DNA from: Cercophora sp. LCS_1
Taxonomy: Eukaryota; Ascomycota; Sordariomycetes; Sordariales; Lasiosphaeriaceae
DNA length: 33,873 nucleotides
Assembly (NCBI GenBank): GCA_036250225.1
Contig: JAPZLL010000084.1
Location: forward strand, 1 to 33,873
Reading direction: 5' to 3'
Below, one piece after another: positions 19,805 through 30,783 of this stretch. Below the pieces are notes generated by a model that was not told where the DNA came from, made no database searches, and saw only the letters and a program-made list of their open reading frames with translations. Position 1 is the stretch's first letter; each line of letters opens with the position of its first letter. A program made the translations under genes and the position numbers.

Positions 19805-22262
19805 TCAGGCCCCGAGTTTGACGCCGTGGACACTCTCTACATGGTTCTTGAAATGGTTCAGGTGCTCGAACTCCAGCGCCTCCTTCTTGCACCCCGGGTG
19901 GTTGCACGACATCTGCCTCGCGCTGCCCAGCTGTCGCGCGCGCTTCTTGTCGAAATGGTTGTACATCACCGCCGGTCGACAGTACTTGAACGTCGGTTCC
20001 TCATAGGACAGGGTCTCATCTCCGATGCAGTACGGACATTGCTTCTTGTCCATCAGGAGCGGAAAGGGACCCGGCCCGGGAGACTCCTCCTTCACCGTGA
20101 CGTCGGCCTGCGCCTGCGCCCTCCGTCGGATACGGCCCGGCCTCGCGGTCTCCCGTTTGCCGCAGAGGATGACCATCAACTCGGCCGCCTGGATGCGGAG
20201 TTCGAGGAGCCCTGCGGGGCTTAGGTTGTCCGGCTGGTTGCAGAGGATCTCGGCGAGCCGAGCGCGCTCGGGGATCTGCAGGTCGACGGCCGGCTCGACG
20301 TACTCCTCCTCCTCCTCTTGCCCGTCGGCCTCCATGTCCCAGGTCGGGCGGTTGTAAAAATAATGTTTCCGGTACCCCCCGCCTGATGGCCGTCTTCCGC
20401 TGCTGCTCCTTGGTCGCGATCAACTTGGTCAGTTGTCGAATCTGGCCCTCGTTTTCCGAGCCCTTGATCCGGTACCGGCCGCCTTTGAGCCGTGCCCTTC
20501 TCCGCCTTCATCGCTTCGATCTGCGGATCGGACGGCATCAGCTCCCAGACCTCGTCGGGAACCATGTCTTCGCTCGCCCGGGGGTCGCGCATGAGGCCGA
20601 TATGCGAGAGCATTGCGAGCAGTCTGTCCTCGGTCGGCTCGTCCAAGAACGCGTTCTGGAGGTGGAACCCGACCTTCTCGTTGAGATATGCATTGTTGAA
20701 CGTGGCCCACCCCGGGTCGTGGCGCATCATCTGGTCGCGGACGGCCTCGGTAGCCTTGTCTGCGTGCTGTTAGAACGAGGCTGCTCCGGGGATGGGACAA
20801 ACGTACCGTTCGCCACGTTGGCCGCTCCTCTACGCCAGGCCTTTGGTTCGATCTTGTTCTCCTCTCCGGCGTCGAGCGACTGCCGCTCCATGTCGTAATG
20901 AAGCTTGTGGTATGGAAGAGGCTTCCGCTCGTCGGATTCCTCCTGCGCAGTGGACTCGTCGTGCTGGTGGAAGACAGGCCGCTTGAGCCACTCCTCTTTC
21001 CAGCGCAAGGCAGAACTCTTGACCGGTCCCCGGTTCTTTGCCTGGAAGACCTCTCTGGCGCTGGTGAACTTCGATACGGCAAACGCGCCGTCGTGCACTG
21101 CGAGGCAGACGATGACGCTGATGAAACAAAAGATCAACCTCCTAGCAGGGGTAAAGAAGAAAATCGTCCTAGAGAGACGGTTAAATCCGAGATGTCAAAG
21201 AGCAAGAGGCAGTCACTTACGGCTTCGGCTTGTTGTCCATCCCTTTGTGGTGCGCGAGTCTGATGTACACGGCGAGGGTGTCCTCGCCAGTTTCCGGATG
21301 GCAGACGACCATCAGCAGGATGTCCTCGTAACAGAGCGCCTTTGGGCGTCCACGACCCTCGTACTCTTGCGAGATCATATATCTTCGAGCAGCCTAGAAT
21401 GCTTGTTGGACGCCTCATCTTCGTTGTGAGGGATGCTCTTCATGACGCTCGGGGCAAAGATCTCCAGACACTCCTTATCGTCGGCCTGTTTCTCTCTGTC
21501 CACAAACTCGGCTGGCCGTGCCCCTGTGAACGCGAGGCCGAGGTCGCACCCCGATAGTTGGACACGGTGCCCCTCCCAAGCGAAGATGCCAGTGTCGTAC
21601 CGGATGTTGAAGGTCAGCATGACCAACAGTGTGTCTGTGTTTGCGACATCTTTTCCAAGGGCATTTGGTGGCTGCAGGTTGTGCCTACGAACCAAGATGG
21701 CATCGTGCCACTTGTGAGGCGTGTTAGCTACTATATTGGTTGGGGGTAGGCGAGGGTACTTACCTTGTTGATTTCTTTGCTGTCGTTCCTGTCCATGAAG
21801 CGGCCTGTGACACTGGCGGAGAGCTGCTTGTACTGGCGGAAATACTCCCACGACGTGCCCCACGACCCGATCCGCTATGTTTGACAAATATAGTCGAGAA
21901 AATCCATTGCGGTCGATTTCTTGGCGACCATGATTGCCTCTCGCCAGTGCGCAAAGTTGTCAAAGGTGCAGTATCTGTAGGTTTATTAGCAAAAATGCCA
22001 GTAGAATGCAGGAACAGTGATCTGGTTACCTCTTCCATTTTCGCAGGAGGCCGGCGATGTTGACCTTGGTCGTATCGGCATAGTCGGGCTGAAGGAATTG
22101 AGTGTTGTCGAGCTGCTCGCGGAGAGCTGCGCGTTCGTCGGCCGTGAGCGGCTTTGGCTGTTTCGCAATTCGGTCCTCGTCCTCTCGCTGTTTCGCAGTG
22201 AACTGCCGGACGAACTCTGCATTGCGATCTGCGAGCGGTTGCGGCAGGCGACGTGCTGGCAT
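19805..22262 (-). pseudogene. DUF3435 tyrosine-recombinase-like protein, disrupted
   Basis: Member of the fungal DUF3435 family (tyrosine recombinase superfamily that includes Starship captains). It starts MPARRLPQPLADRNAEF at 22262. Four introns splice well: 21975-22029, 21711-21763, 21169-21220 and 20760-20806 (47-55 nt, CTAAT/CTAAC). Conserved blocks: FLQPDYADTTKVNIAGLLRK, YDTGIFAWEGHRVQLSGC, FTGARPAE (Arg), KALCYEDILLMVV, NRGPVKSSALRWK, RGAANVAN, DQMMRHDP (Arg-His) and FNNAYLNE (candidate Tyr). The C-terminus is a zinc-finger-like region (CPYCIGDE, H-x..., CNHPGCKK, HLNHFKNHVESVHGV). Breaks: TAG at 21875-21877 where relatives have Gln; an AT insertion near 21383; a one-base shift near 20495; and an extra base in a G6 run at 20375-20380. 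Otherwise gene order and length are complete, so decay is recent. Confidence 0.85.
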
Positions 22263-22635
22263 GGCGATGGCGTCGGGTGTTTGGTGGAACTTGAGCGGCG
22301 TCCTACGATGTTGCGTGTGACTGTGTCTTGTCAGTTATGTCGGAGAGGGGAGTGAAGGGAGAAGGGGAAAGGGAAAAGGGCGAGCGTACACTGTAGATTC
22401 ACGTACACAGCCTTCTCGCCTCTGGTCGGCCTGAGCGGTGGGTGGTTTTGCGTGCGGTGCCTGGTGTTGAGCGTCGAGGGCTATCGATGGCAGTCGACAG
22501 GCCGGTAATGATGGGAGGAGCGAGGCAAGCCATTTTGTATCTGGTTGCGACGCTGCGCCGCTGTACTGGGGAGAAACCAAAGCCAACCCCCGCTCTCAAC
22601 ATTCAGCCAACCGGCAGCGCACCCCAGCAGCTATC
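22263..22635. other. 5' flank of the DUF3435 relic, nothing else recognised
   Basis: Purine/pyrimidine-biased stretches (GGGGAGTGAAGGGAGAAGGGG on the plus strand near 22347) are consistent with a promoter for the minus-strand gene. No gene is recognised. Confidence 0.35.
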
Positions 22636-23990
22636 TTACCCACCAATGTCCATATCGTCGCTATCTCCATCGTCTAAATCAGTGTCGCCTCCGTGATGCA
22701 TGGAACCCTGTGCGATATGCCACCTCAGCAGGGCCAAAATATGGCACAGGGCAGCCCGCCGACCATCGGGGGACTGCAGGTTGAACCACGTTGAGCTTTG
22801 CATCGAGACGAAAACCTCTTTCCCCGGGTCGCTGGCCATGTCCAGCTGAGTCCTTACATTCGTGGCATCGAGGTATTCGAGATAGTCACGACTAAATGAG
22901 AATTTGATGAATCGCACAAACGTATTTGTGGCTGCAAGGAGAAACACACTGGAAAAGCATCAGCTAGGCGAACGTCGGTTGTTAAGGCGTCGAGCTTGTT
23001 ATATATATGTACATACCCATACGGCAAAAGTGCTTGGTTCTCTTTCCAAGTAATAACCGCTTCGCCCAGGTATTGGGCAAGGTTCCCGTCTGAGATTGTA
23101 GGTACGTAGGCGCCCTTGTTATTGTCAAAGTCGACATGGGCAAAAGCCCGCTTCGCCTCCAGAAGAGCCCAGTGCGGGTGGATCATATGCCAGCCGAGGC
23201 TGGTTCGCTGCATGAAACAGATACCCCCATCGTCCTCGGTGGTGATTGAGACATCGCCCGCAACAACAGCAGTTGTCATCCAGCGTTCGACTCGCAGTCG
23301 GACTTCGTCCTGCACCTTCAGCCCATCCGGGTGTTGCAAAAGACACACACTCAGGGCCTGTTGGAGAAACGAGAATAGGAGGTTAACTGTCACCTCCTCG
23401 GGCTTGCTACGGCGCTCATCATGCTTATCATCGTCGACATAACTCGAATTAGCGTCAAACTCGGAGGAGGACTGCTCGATTGGGGAAGAGGACCCAAGAA
23501 TGGCTCCCGCCGAGTCGACATATCCCTCCTGCCGGACCTGCTTTCTTTCACGATGAGGGTGGGTTCTCGGTTGGCCGGCGAGCCCAGGGCGGGTTGCTCG
23601 CGCCAGGGCAACCCAGAAGGCACCGTGCGGTAGCTGCATAAGCTCATGTTCGGTCTTTAAATACAGGCTTCGTGGTGTCGTGCCTATCAGGGCGTCGGTG
23701 CGGGCCAGGTCGATAGTCTGGAGACGATGATGGTGGTCACCGGGACTACACACGGGACAGCGTTGATCGTGGTCAGTTCCGAGAACGGGGAGAAAGGCGG
23801 CCTCTGGGAGCACAAGGAGTCGGTATGCAATCCGATGGCGAAGCGTCCACCTGCTTGCAGAACTGGCTAACTCCCTGGAAGTCAGCTGCAGAGAGACCTG
23901 GAGGTCTCCGTGCGCCTTGGACGCAGCAGCGAGATCATCATAGTCTTGCGCCGAGTACGTTTTGTACTTTTCGCTTTTGTCGGGTGATTT
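22636..23990 (-). CDS. Fungal lineage-specific protein with E-A-K nuclease-like core, 5' incomplete
   Basis: The open frame runs from 23990 to 23017. A 68-nt intron (22949-23016, GTATGT...CCAG) joins in phase to 22948-22636. No ATG is available before the usable frame; the longest start-codon reading is a GTG at 23813. Family-like blocks lie well upstream of it (YSAQDYDDLAAASKAHGDLQ, WTLRHRIAYRLLVLPEAAFL), so the true start is missing. The C-terminal half has ALLEAKRAFAHVDFD (Glu278, Lys280 counted from 23990), YLGEAVITWK, FLLAATNTFVRFIKF and STWFNLQSPDGRRAALCHI. This resembles a PD-(D/E)XK-type domain with E-x-K and a downstream helical region; activity is inference. Its 5' side lies 7 bp from the stop of the retroelement pol, so a first exon was probably removed. 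Confidence 0.7.
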
Positions 23991-23997
23991 CTAAATC

Positions 23998-26900
23998 TCA
24001 TCGCCTTCTTCCTGAATCACCCGCATCTTTTCGTTTTCTTTTTGGGGGTCGTGAGGCAAAACTCTCCTCCAAACGGGCCCGGATACCTTTGTAGTCGGCC
24101 TTTGTCCGGAACCAGGCGTCGATGTCGGCGAGCGCTTTTGGGCTGAAGCGGTAGGCACCGAGGAGCTGGCGCCCCTGGAGGTCCACCGAGGCGGGCAAAT
24201 TATACCTTGAGAGCCAGTCGGCCTCGACATTGGTCTCGCCGGGTGTGTACTGGATCTCGAAATTTGCCTGGGACAGCTCCTGCCACCAACGACCGAGCCT
24301 ACCGTCGTGCGATTTCAGAAGATTGCTGGTGAACATGAATTTGGCGAGATTCCGATGGTCGCTGTAGACCTGGACGGTGTGCCGTGGCTGCGCTAACCAT
24401 TTGCGATATCGTTTGAAACAGTCCACAATCGCGAAGAGCTCCTTGTCTGGTCCATCCCAGCCCTTCTCGGCGTCTTTGAACTTGTGGCTCGCGAGTAGGA
24501 TAGGCGCCCAGTTACCGTCTTCCTGGAGCTGTTCCATCCAAACTCCATGGGCAACATCCGAAGCGTCGCACTTAACGCGGGTCTGCCGCTCCGGGTCCCA
24601 CCCGGTCCGCATGACCTGTTCCTCGAAACGGGATTTCAAGGTCCGGAATGCCTCTTCATGCCGGGCCGTCCATTCCCAAGGTGTGTCGGCCTTGAGGAGG
24701 TCGGTCATGATCGCCGTGCAGTCTGAGTAGTGCTTCGCGAAAGACTCATTGTAGCCGAAGACACCGAGGAGGTTGCGGAGGCTCCTTACATTCTCAGGGC
24801 TCTTCATGTCACGGATTCCTTGGAGCTTGTCGGCCGCCATGGTGACTCCTTCACCGGCCACGATGCGATAGCCGAGGAACTCGACTTCTTTCTGGAACCA
24901 GTGGCACTTGTGGGGCTTCGCATGGAGGCCGTGATCTTGGAGAACCTGGAGGACTTTCCTGCAGTGTTCCACGTGCTCCGCTCGCGTCTTTGAGACGATC
25001 AAGATGTCGTCCAGGTACGCGGGGCAGAAGTCGTGGGAGTAGGGCCCGAGAATGGAGTCCATGAACCTCTGCCAGATAGATGGGGCGTTTGCGAGACCCA
25101 TCGGCATAACGTTGTACTCGTACATGCCGAGAGGTGTGGTGAAGGCTGTGAGCTCCTTGCTATCCTGCGCCATAGGGATCATTGCAAAAGCCTTGGAAAC
25201 GTCGAGGGTTGAGATGAAGTTCCCTCCCGCTGCGCGCTCGATGATGGTGTTAACGCGTGGGAGCGGGTATGCATCCTTGCTCTTCGCGTTAACTTCCTGG
25301 TAATTGACCACCCATCTCTCTTGCTTCGAGCCGGGGTCTGTCACGAAGAATCCGGGGACGGCATGCGGTGCCTTTGATCGGCTGACGACGCCCGCCGCCT
25401 CCTCGTTATCCAGGAGGGCTTTTAGGTTTCGCAACTGATGTTCGGGCATCTCGTAAGGACTCCATTTCTTGAGTGTCTCTCCCTCTTTGAGGGTGATGAC
25501 ACACTCGAAGCCCGGCCGGGCCGGCGCTGCGGAGTGTAGAACCGAGTCCGACAAAACGGTCTCCGTGAAGGCCCGGAGTTCCGGCGGTATAGTCTCCCGC
25601 CATCCTTCCTTGTTGCCGGTCAGGCCGCGGATTCCGGGGTCGCCTTCCACCGCTGCTCGGAGGATCTGCCCTTCTTCCTTCTCCGCAAGGGCCTCGGAAA
25701 CGGCCGCTCTTAAGCAAAGGATCTGCCTTCTTCTGTCTTGCAGCTTATCCTGCCAGTCGAGCTCCCTCTTTACCGCCTCGAATCTCTTTTCGCGGCAGTC
25801 ATCGCATACTGCCGAGTGGCATTCCCCCCCCCCCCCCCCCCGGAAATTTGGAATTTTTCTGGGGTGATGATCCTCGAGGCCAAGGTTCTCAAGAGCTTCG
25901 AGAATATCTGGGCAATACTTCTGGAACCATGGTGTTCCCAGAATGAGGCCCGGGGAGTCTCCTATGTTTGCGACATAGAAGTCGCCTTGGTATTTGCGAT
26001 TTCCCATTTTGTGGTCAATCGTTGCCACTTCCCTGATTACCAAGGCGTTCGGGTCATTGATGGAGCCGATCCGAAAAGGCTTTACTCTTCTCACGGGGAT
26101 GGAAAGTTCTTGGACGATTGCTTTATTGGCTAGGAGAACTTCTGCACCCGAGTCGGGTAGCATGACTACATCTAGTGTCTTACCGTTGTAGTAAGCTTTC
26201 CCTGGTCGGTGCAGAGGTTTCCTCACGCCTCCCGCTCTCATGCATGCAGGGAGGGGCTTCTCGTCCATTTCCTCTCCATCCTCGTACCATCAATCTTCCA
26301 GCTCTTCTTCCTGGAGCTGGGAGTCAACTTCCTCTTGTTCGGTGACCACGCGAACTGAGGGTTTCTTGAAGGGTTCGACCGGGGTGAAGGTGTCTTGCAG
26401 GTGGCCCTTGGAGCGAGGGAGTCGGCAGCGTGCGCACACGTTTGCCGCCTTGACCTTCTCGTGTCTTTCCCGGGTGAACCGTTCCTCTTGGGGGCTCATC
26501 CACTCTTGGTAGTAGATGGGTCCTTGGAGACTTTTCGGGGCGCCTTCCCACGAAAGCATGCATTTTGCCTTGGCTGCTGGACGGGGCGGCAGGAAGTTCC
26601 TTTTTGCAGCTCGGACGTCGGCTTCTTCCCAGAAGTCCTCGTCTTCTGCCGCGGCTCGCTTCGCTGAGGGGCTCGTCCTTTCGGCACCGGCGACGTTGAT
26701 CCTGATGCCTGACTCTTTGTTGGCTGTCCAGACATTTGCGATCTTGTTGCGATACGTCTCATAGGTACTCGTATCCACATCGCTGGCCGATTCTCTGGTG
26801 CGAGCGAGGATCCCAGGTGGAAGAGAGCTCACGAACTTCCTTGTGATCTCCGCGTCCGAGGGTCGGGGCACTCCTTTCCTTGTGCAGCTCGCGTTGTAGT

Positions 26901-27018
26901 CGAAGAGCACCGTTTCGAAGGCAAGGTAGAATTCTTGCGCGGAGTCGAAGTGCTTCTTCTGGAGCTTGAAGGGTGCCTCATTCCAAGCCTTCGTAGCGTT
27001 CGAGTAGTGTTGGGCCAT
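23998..27018 (-). mobile_element. Ty3-type retroelement: gag - in-frame UGA - protease/RT/RNase H, no integrase
   Basis: Gag (27018-26290, 242 codons) ends in a CARC...GH partial zinc knuckle. A TGA (26290-26292) separates it in the same frame from Pol (from 26268, 756 aa). Pol has the aspartic protease motif LPDSGAEVLL near residue 36-45, and RT with LDVSKAFAMIPM and the active site YLDDILIV (Tyr418). RNase H follows (CDASDVAHGVW from Cys567, then VYSDHRNLAKFMF), then a basic tail KRKRKDAGDSGRRR. There is no integrase or chromodomain before the stop, and no LTR was recognised at either end. A C18 run at 25824-25841 encodes Gly repeats. The frame is otherwise intact, so the insertion is young or recently active. 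Confidence 0.9.
25824..25841. repeat. C18 homopolymer inside pol
   Basis: On the coding strand it adds GGGGG after KIPNFR. The reading frame is preserved on both sides, which argues that the run length (a multiple of three in effect) is correct here. Confidence 0.9.
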
Positions 27019-27500
27019 GTCTGGAAAGTCGGATCAGATCGTCGCAGGGAAGGCTGGACTGGGCACAATTAGGTCGAGCCGGTGCCTATGGGGGACCATG
27101 GTCCATGGGTCGAAACTGGGCAACGGCACAATTGCGCAATACGGCCGGAATGCTGCCAGGGTGGCCAAGGTTGTCGACTTTGGCTCTCAACAGCGAAAAC
27201 ACGCGATATACGCGATAATAGGTCGTTGGCCGTGGCCAAAACAATTGCTCAATTGATTGACGTTATCGTCGTCGTGTTCAAAAACCAGTGAACATCATTG
27301 TGGGGATTTCCGACCGTTACCCCTCTTTCTGGATGGCCAGCACCAGCCTCTGGCGGCTTACCCAGCCACGAACACGGGTCTCACAAATCAATCAATCACA
27401 TGGTAATGCTGCCTTGACAACCCCATTCGGCCTAAACAAAACAAGTTGACCTCAACTTGCCAATGCGCCTGATGTTCACAGAACCGCTCACCCGCCCGCC
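27019..27500. other. Region between gag and the divergent plus-strand gene
   Basis: This would be expected to hold the 5' LTR and primer-binding site of the retroelement, but I could identify neither. A perfect 12-bp palindrome GGACCATGGTCC lies at 27093-27104. The right part is probably the promoter of the gene at 27501. Confidence 0.35.
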
Positions 27501-28659
27501 ATGTTCTCGTCTGACCAGTCACCTCTGCGTCACGATGTACCCCGCTTCAGCACATCCCCTGCCGCAACGTTGCCAAAATGCGACACACCAGCATTGAAGT
27601 CAAAACACAGCGCCAATGGAGAACTCGACAGTTCGCAATCGAAGCGCGGCCGCATCACGTCCAAGCGCGCCACAGCGCCGTCGCCAGTATCGCTATCACG
27701 ATCACCCGAGCCGTCTTCCATTGACGATATATTACGGAGCCACAGCAGAGATCGCCTTTATATTCTGCCGTTGCAATGGACGGCCCAGCATCTCGACCTC
27801 CTCGGCTGCCTGTTCGTCCTCGACGAGGTCCCGAAACCGACGGATGAGGGCTATCGGGACAACCTACCAGCTTACCGTATTCTGGCAAACAACCTGTTGC
27901 GCTTAAGCATTACCGAGTTTAAGACTACGGTGATCCAAGCACACCTCAGAGACTACAACATCATTTATAGAAAGAAAGTACTTCCCCCCCGTCCCCCTCC
28001 CTCCGCGGACGAGTTATCCTAACCTAAATCTCTCTTTTAGATCTGATTTACTTTTTAGCTTCGGTTCCCGTCCAGTGGTCAAACTCCCTACCAACGGCGT
28101 ATTCTCGCTCTCGGGAACCGACTCAGTCGCCCCGGTTATGGCATATTTGGATCTCGAGTTTGTGAGATCACGTCGCAATGCGTCCATCAAAGTCTCTGGC
28201 AGCAACAGACCTAATCCACCCATCGCTCGCCTTCGACGGAAGATACAACGCCGGCTGAATCCAATCAGGGAGGCTGAAGACCCATATATCGTAGCTGTCT
28301 TGGTTGCGCTCGCACAAGCGGTAGCGAGAGATTCTTCGGTCCTAGCCGCGTCGCAAGGCGAAGAGGTTGCCCCAGGGGCCACTACCAAGGTATGTGAATA
28401 GCACAACCGATCGTCCGGATTTAAAACTAACACGTTCTAGGTCTATCTTCTTGCTCGACCATCGGACCATCCGGGCCTCTACTTTTATAAGGCTCATTTC
28501 CCCCGCGCGTTCCTCGACAGGCTCGATATGCCCTCTCACCATTTCCCGAGCAACGCGGTCAGGATTTCATACCACGTTATCCCCCTCTCGCCAGTAAGAA
28601 AATTAGCACGAGTGATGGACTATATGGTTTCTGTTATCCATGGCGTAGCAAAGGCCTAG
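27501..28659 (+). pseudogene. Fungal unknown-family gene, one frameshift
   Basis: The ATG at 27501 opens 173 codons: Ser/Pro-rich front, KRGRITSKRA, then LPLQWTAQHLDLLGCLFVLD and LRDYNIIYRKKVLPP. Removing one C from the C7 run at 27984-27990 keeps the frame open through PVVKLPTNGVFSLSG and VMAYLDLEFVRSRRNASIKV, and on to ATTK. A 51-nt intron (28390-28440, GTATGT...CTAG, with ACTAAC) leads to VYLLARPSDHPGLYFYKAHF and ends at TAG 28657-28659. The family (PYIVA...LYFYxAHxPxAFLD) is widespread among fungal hypothetical proteins; function unknown. The alternative is an intron at about 27977-28040, but the phase does not fit. The gene may be functional if the C7 is a sequencing error. Confidence 0.6.
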
Positions 28660-28909
28660 AGGTGCCAGAGATGTAGGAAATCCAAACCTTGCATGAAATG
28701 GGAAACGGTTTTCGTCTCTATTAAATGTTCCCTCCCGGGCGGCTGTATCAACCTTAATTACGTTGTCCCGGACCTCGTACGCACGTTGCCTAGGGCGGAG
28801 GCCAGACCAGTACCGGGACTGGGCACAGATGGAATGGAGGAGAAAACAGACGGGGCTTCCGGGTGGATGCAGGCGGGACGTGGCCTTGGACACAACCTCG
28901 CAGGCTTCA

Positions 28910-29282
28910 TTGAAGAACGAATATCTTGGAGGTTTAGGTGGCTTCTGAAGTGCTCGAATCTTTGTCGTGATAGATTCTTGGTGAGGCCGCCGGCTGGCAT
29001 GAGATTGGTGGGGAGATATTCAATCCGAAAACGACCTTTCCGATACTCTTGTTTCAACCACATATTCTGAATATCGACGTGGCGAAGCCTGGTGTTGATC
29101 CTTTCGGCTTCGTTGACCGCAAGGCGGATCGTTTGGAGGTTATCGCAAAAGATCCGTAGTGGCTCGCCAAGATCCAAGGAGATATATCTTTGAAGAACCT
29201 TTCCAGAGATGATGCCTCAGCAGCTGTTGTTTGGAGGGCCACAAGTTCCGCCTCGGTAGTTGATGTGGTAACCGTTTCTCGG
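28910..29282 (-). mobile_element. Ty1/copia RNase H fragment
   Basis: The translation shows ETVTTSTTEAELVALQTTAA, LERFFKDIS, then after a one- or two-base shift GEPLRIFCDNLQTIRLAVNE, TRLRHVDIQNMWLKQEYRKG and IEYLPTNLMPAGGLTKNLS. This is the characteristic end of a Ty1/copia Pol (TEAE...DN...H-D-I...LPT...D-x-LTK). The usual Asp before GLTK is Gly (PAGGLTK). No other copia domain is present. Confidence 0.85.
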
Positions 29283-29411
29283 CGCGAGGCTTTCCAGACC
29301 TCCGCCGCATTTGGAACAAGGAGATGTAGGGTTCAAAAAGGTTTGAGATGCAGTTGCCTGTATTACGCTCGCCAACTCCTCTGGACTCCGTGTCTGCGGG
29401 AGTGGCTTTGC

Positions 29412-30260
29412 CAAAACGCTATGGCCACATCTCGCGAGAATGCCCACGCCCGCGACGACAAGGCAGGATCATAGCTACCGTGCTACGAACAGACACGGGC
29501 ACATCGCCAGAACCTCCGGCGACGACACGCCGCGAGGATGAACCGGGTACGACTTGCTGGGATTGAGAACTCGAGACCGGGCTACCGAGACATAGCCATG
29601 CCGACCGCGAAAACGCCACAGCAAGAGAACCCCCGCTCATACGACAGAAACAACAATACCGAGACCATTGCCGCAGAAACAACAATACCGAAGCTATTGC
29701 CGAAAACAAAGCGGAACGACCAGGATCCTCATGGAGGAACCTCCGGAGTCGTCAAGCCGAGCAACCCCCGAAACGCCCAGCGGACGTGGTCGCGGACCCG
29801 TCCCACGTTGGAGCAACATCGGAGGACGAACGTGGACACAAGAGCGAGGAGAATCTCGCCTATGTGAAAGCGAACCGACAGTGCTAGGACCACTGTTGAA
29901 GGATCATCTACATGCGAGGTAGAGATCGGCGGAAAAGCCGCAGGAGCGCCCATCGACATCGGAGCGCAGGGAGACTACGGGTGTCCCCCGGAGTTCGCAG
30001 AGCGATACAACCTGGAACCGAAAATGAAGAGGAAGCCATCTACTGTTTGCGACATCGAGGCAGAGCCCATGACTTTTAACCATGGCACCGTCGATCAGGA
30101 GACCGATCACCTCTAATCCACGCGAATGGAAGGGGAAAGCCCCAAACATCTTCGACATGGTCAACACAGGTACAAGGAAAATCGTCCTGGGAATACCTTG
30201 GTTACAACGGTGGAATCCTCTGGTTAACTGGAAGACTGGCCATCTCCAGTGGGATAAAGC
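29412..30260 (+). mobile_element. Ty3-type gag/protease relic, unit copy 2
   Basis: It begins with a degenerate CCHC zinc knuckle (RYGHISRECPRPRR). It continues with imperfect 29-bp repeats around 29645-29710, and ends in the post-protease block TGTRKIVLGIPWLQRWNPLV followed by NWKTGHLQWDK at 30170-30262, typical of Ty3-type Pol. The catalytic DSG region is scrambled by frameshifts. No RT, RNase H or integrase follows. Copy 1 of this unit is at 17425. Confidence 0.8.
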
Positions 30261-30783
30261 TCGTGAGGAAAGGCCCAGAAGCGGTCTCTCAGGGAGCCCC
30301 CAGCTACACGAGACAGTAGCATGTGCGAGAGTATCCAAGAGTGGTCCCTCAGAACGTCCCCAGCTACACGGAATAGCAGCACACGACGCCGAGAAGAGAT
30401 CTGCACCGAAGACTATTGCAGAAACCACGACAAGACGACGCCGAGAACACGTCAGAAGACGCCGCCTGCACAGGCAGAAGGACACTTTGTGAGGAGACGT
30501 GGGAACCACGCAGCAACCCAACGAACGCGCAGGGTTTTGCTGGCCGAGTAGCACCAACCGCACATTTGGCGCTAGCCACGAACTACCCCGCACCACCTGG
30601 TGGAACGAACTGCTGAGGGCCAATCCCTCGCAGCCGCCCCCACTACCTGCTCTGGAAGTTCGCACCCATCCGATGACCGCCTAGGCGCCCCACAACAAGG
30701 ACCGATGAGGCGGCCCAATTTCTCGACCGCGCCTCGAGATAGAGACCAACACCATCCTCCCTCACGCCACAACTTTCGTCGCC
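30261..30783 (+). other. Spacer between retroelement relic and E-W-K ORF, with internal repeat
   Basis: It contains a two-copy imperfect repeat of about 60 bp (AGAAGCGGTCTCTCAGGGAGC and AGAGTGGTCCCTCAGAACGTC, each followed by CCCAGCTACACG) at 30275-30380. Only the last ~145 bp (from 30639) are shared with copy 1, including the immediate 5' flank of the ORF. Confidence 0.6.

Noticed and set aside
27093..27104. Palindrome GGACCATGGTCC as an operator or LTR terminus
   Set aside because: An isolated 12-bp palindrome with no repeated partner; expected by chance at this scale.
27977..28040. Intron GTACTT...TTTTAG in the gene at 27501
   Set aside because: The borders and a CTAAC branch look good, but joining in phase 0 gives an immediate stop or a wrong frame. 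A one-base excess in the C7 run explains the data better.
30261..30638. Block missing in copy 1 interpreted as an intron
   Set aside because: The ends only loosely fit GT...AG and do not reproduce the copy 1 junction; a deletion is more likely.
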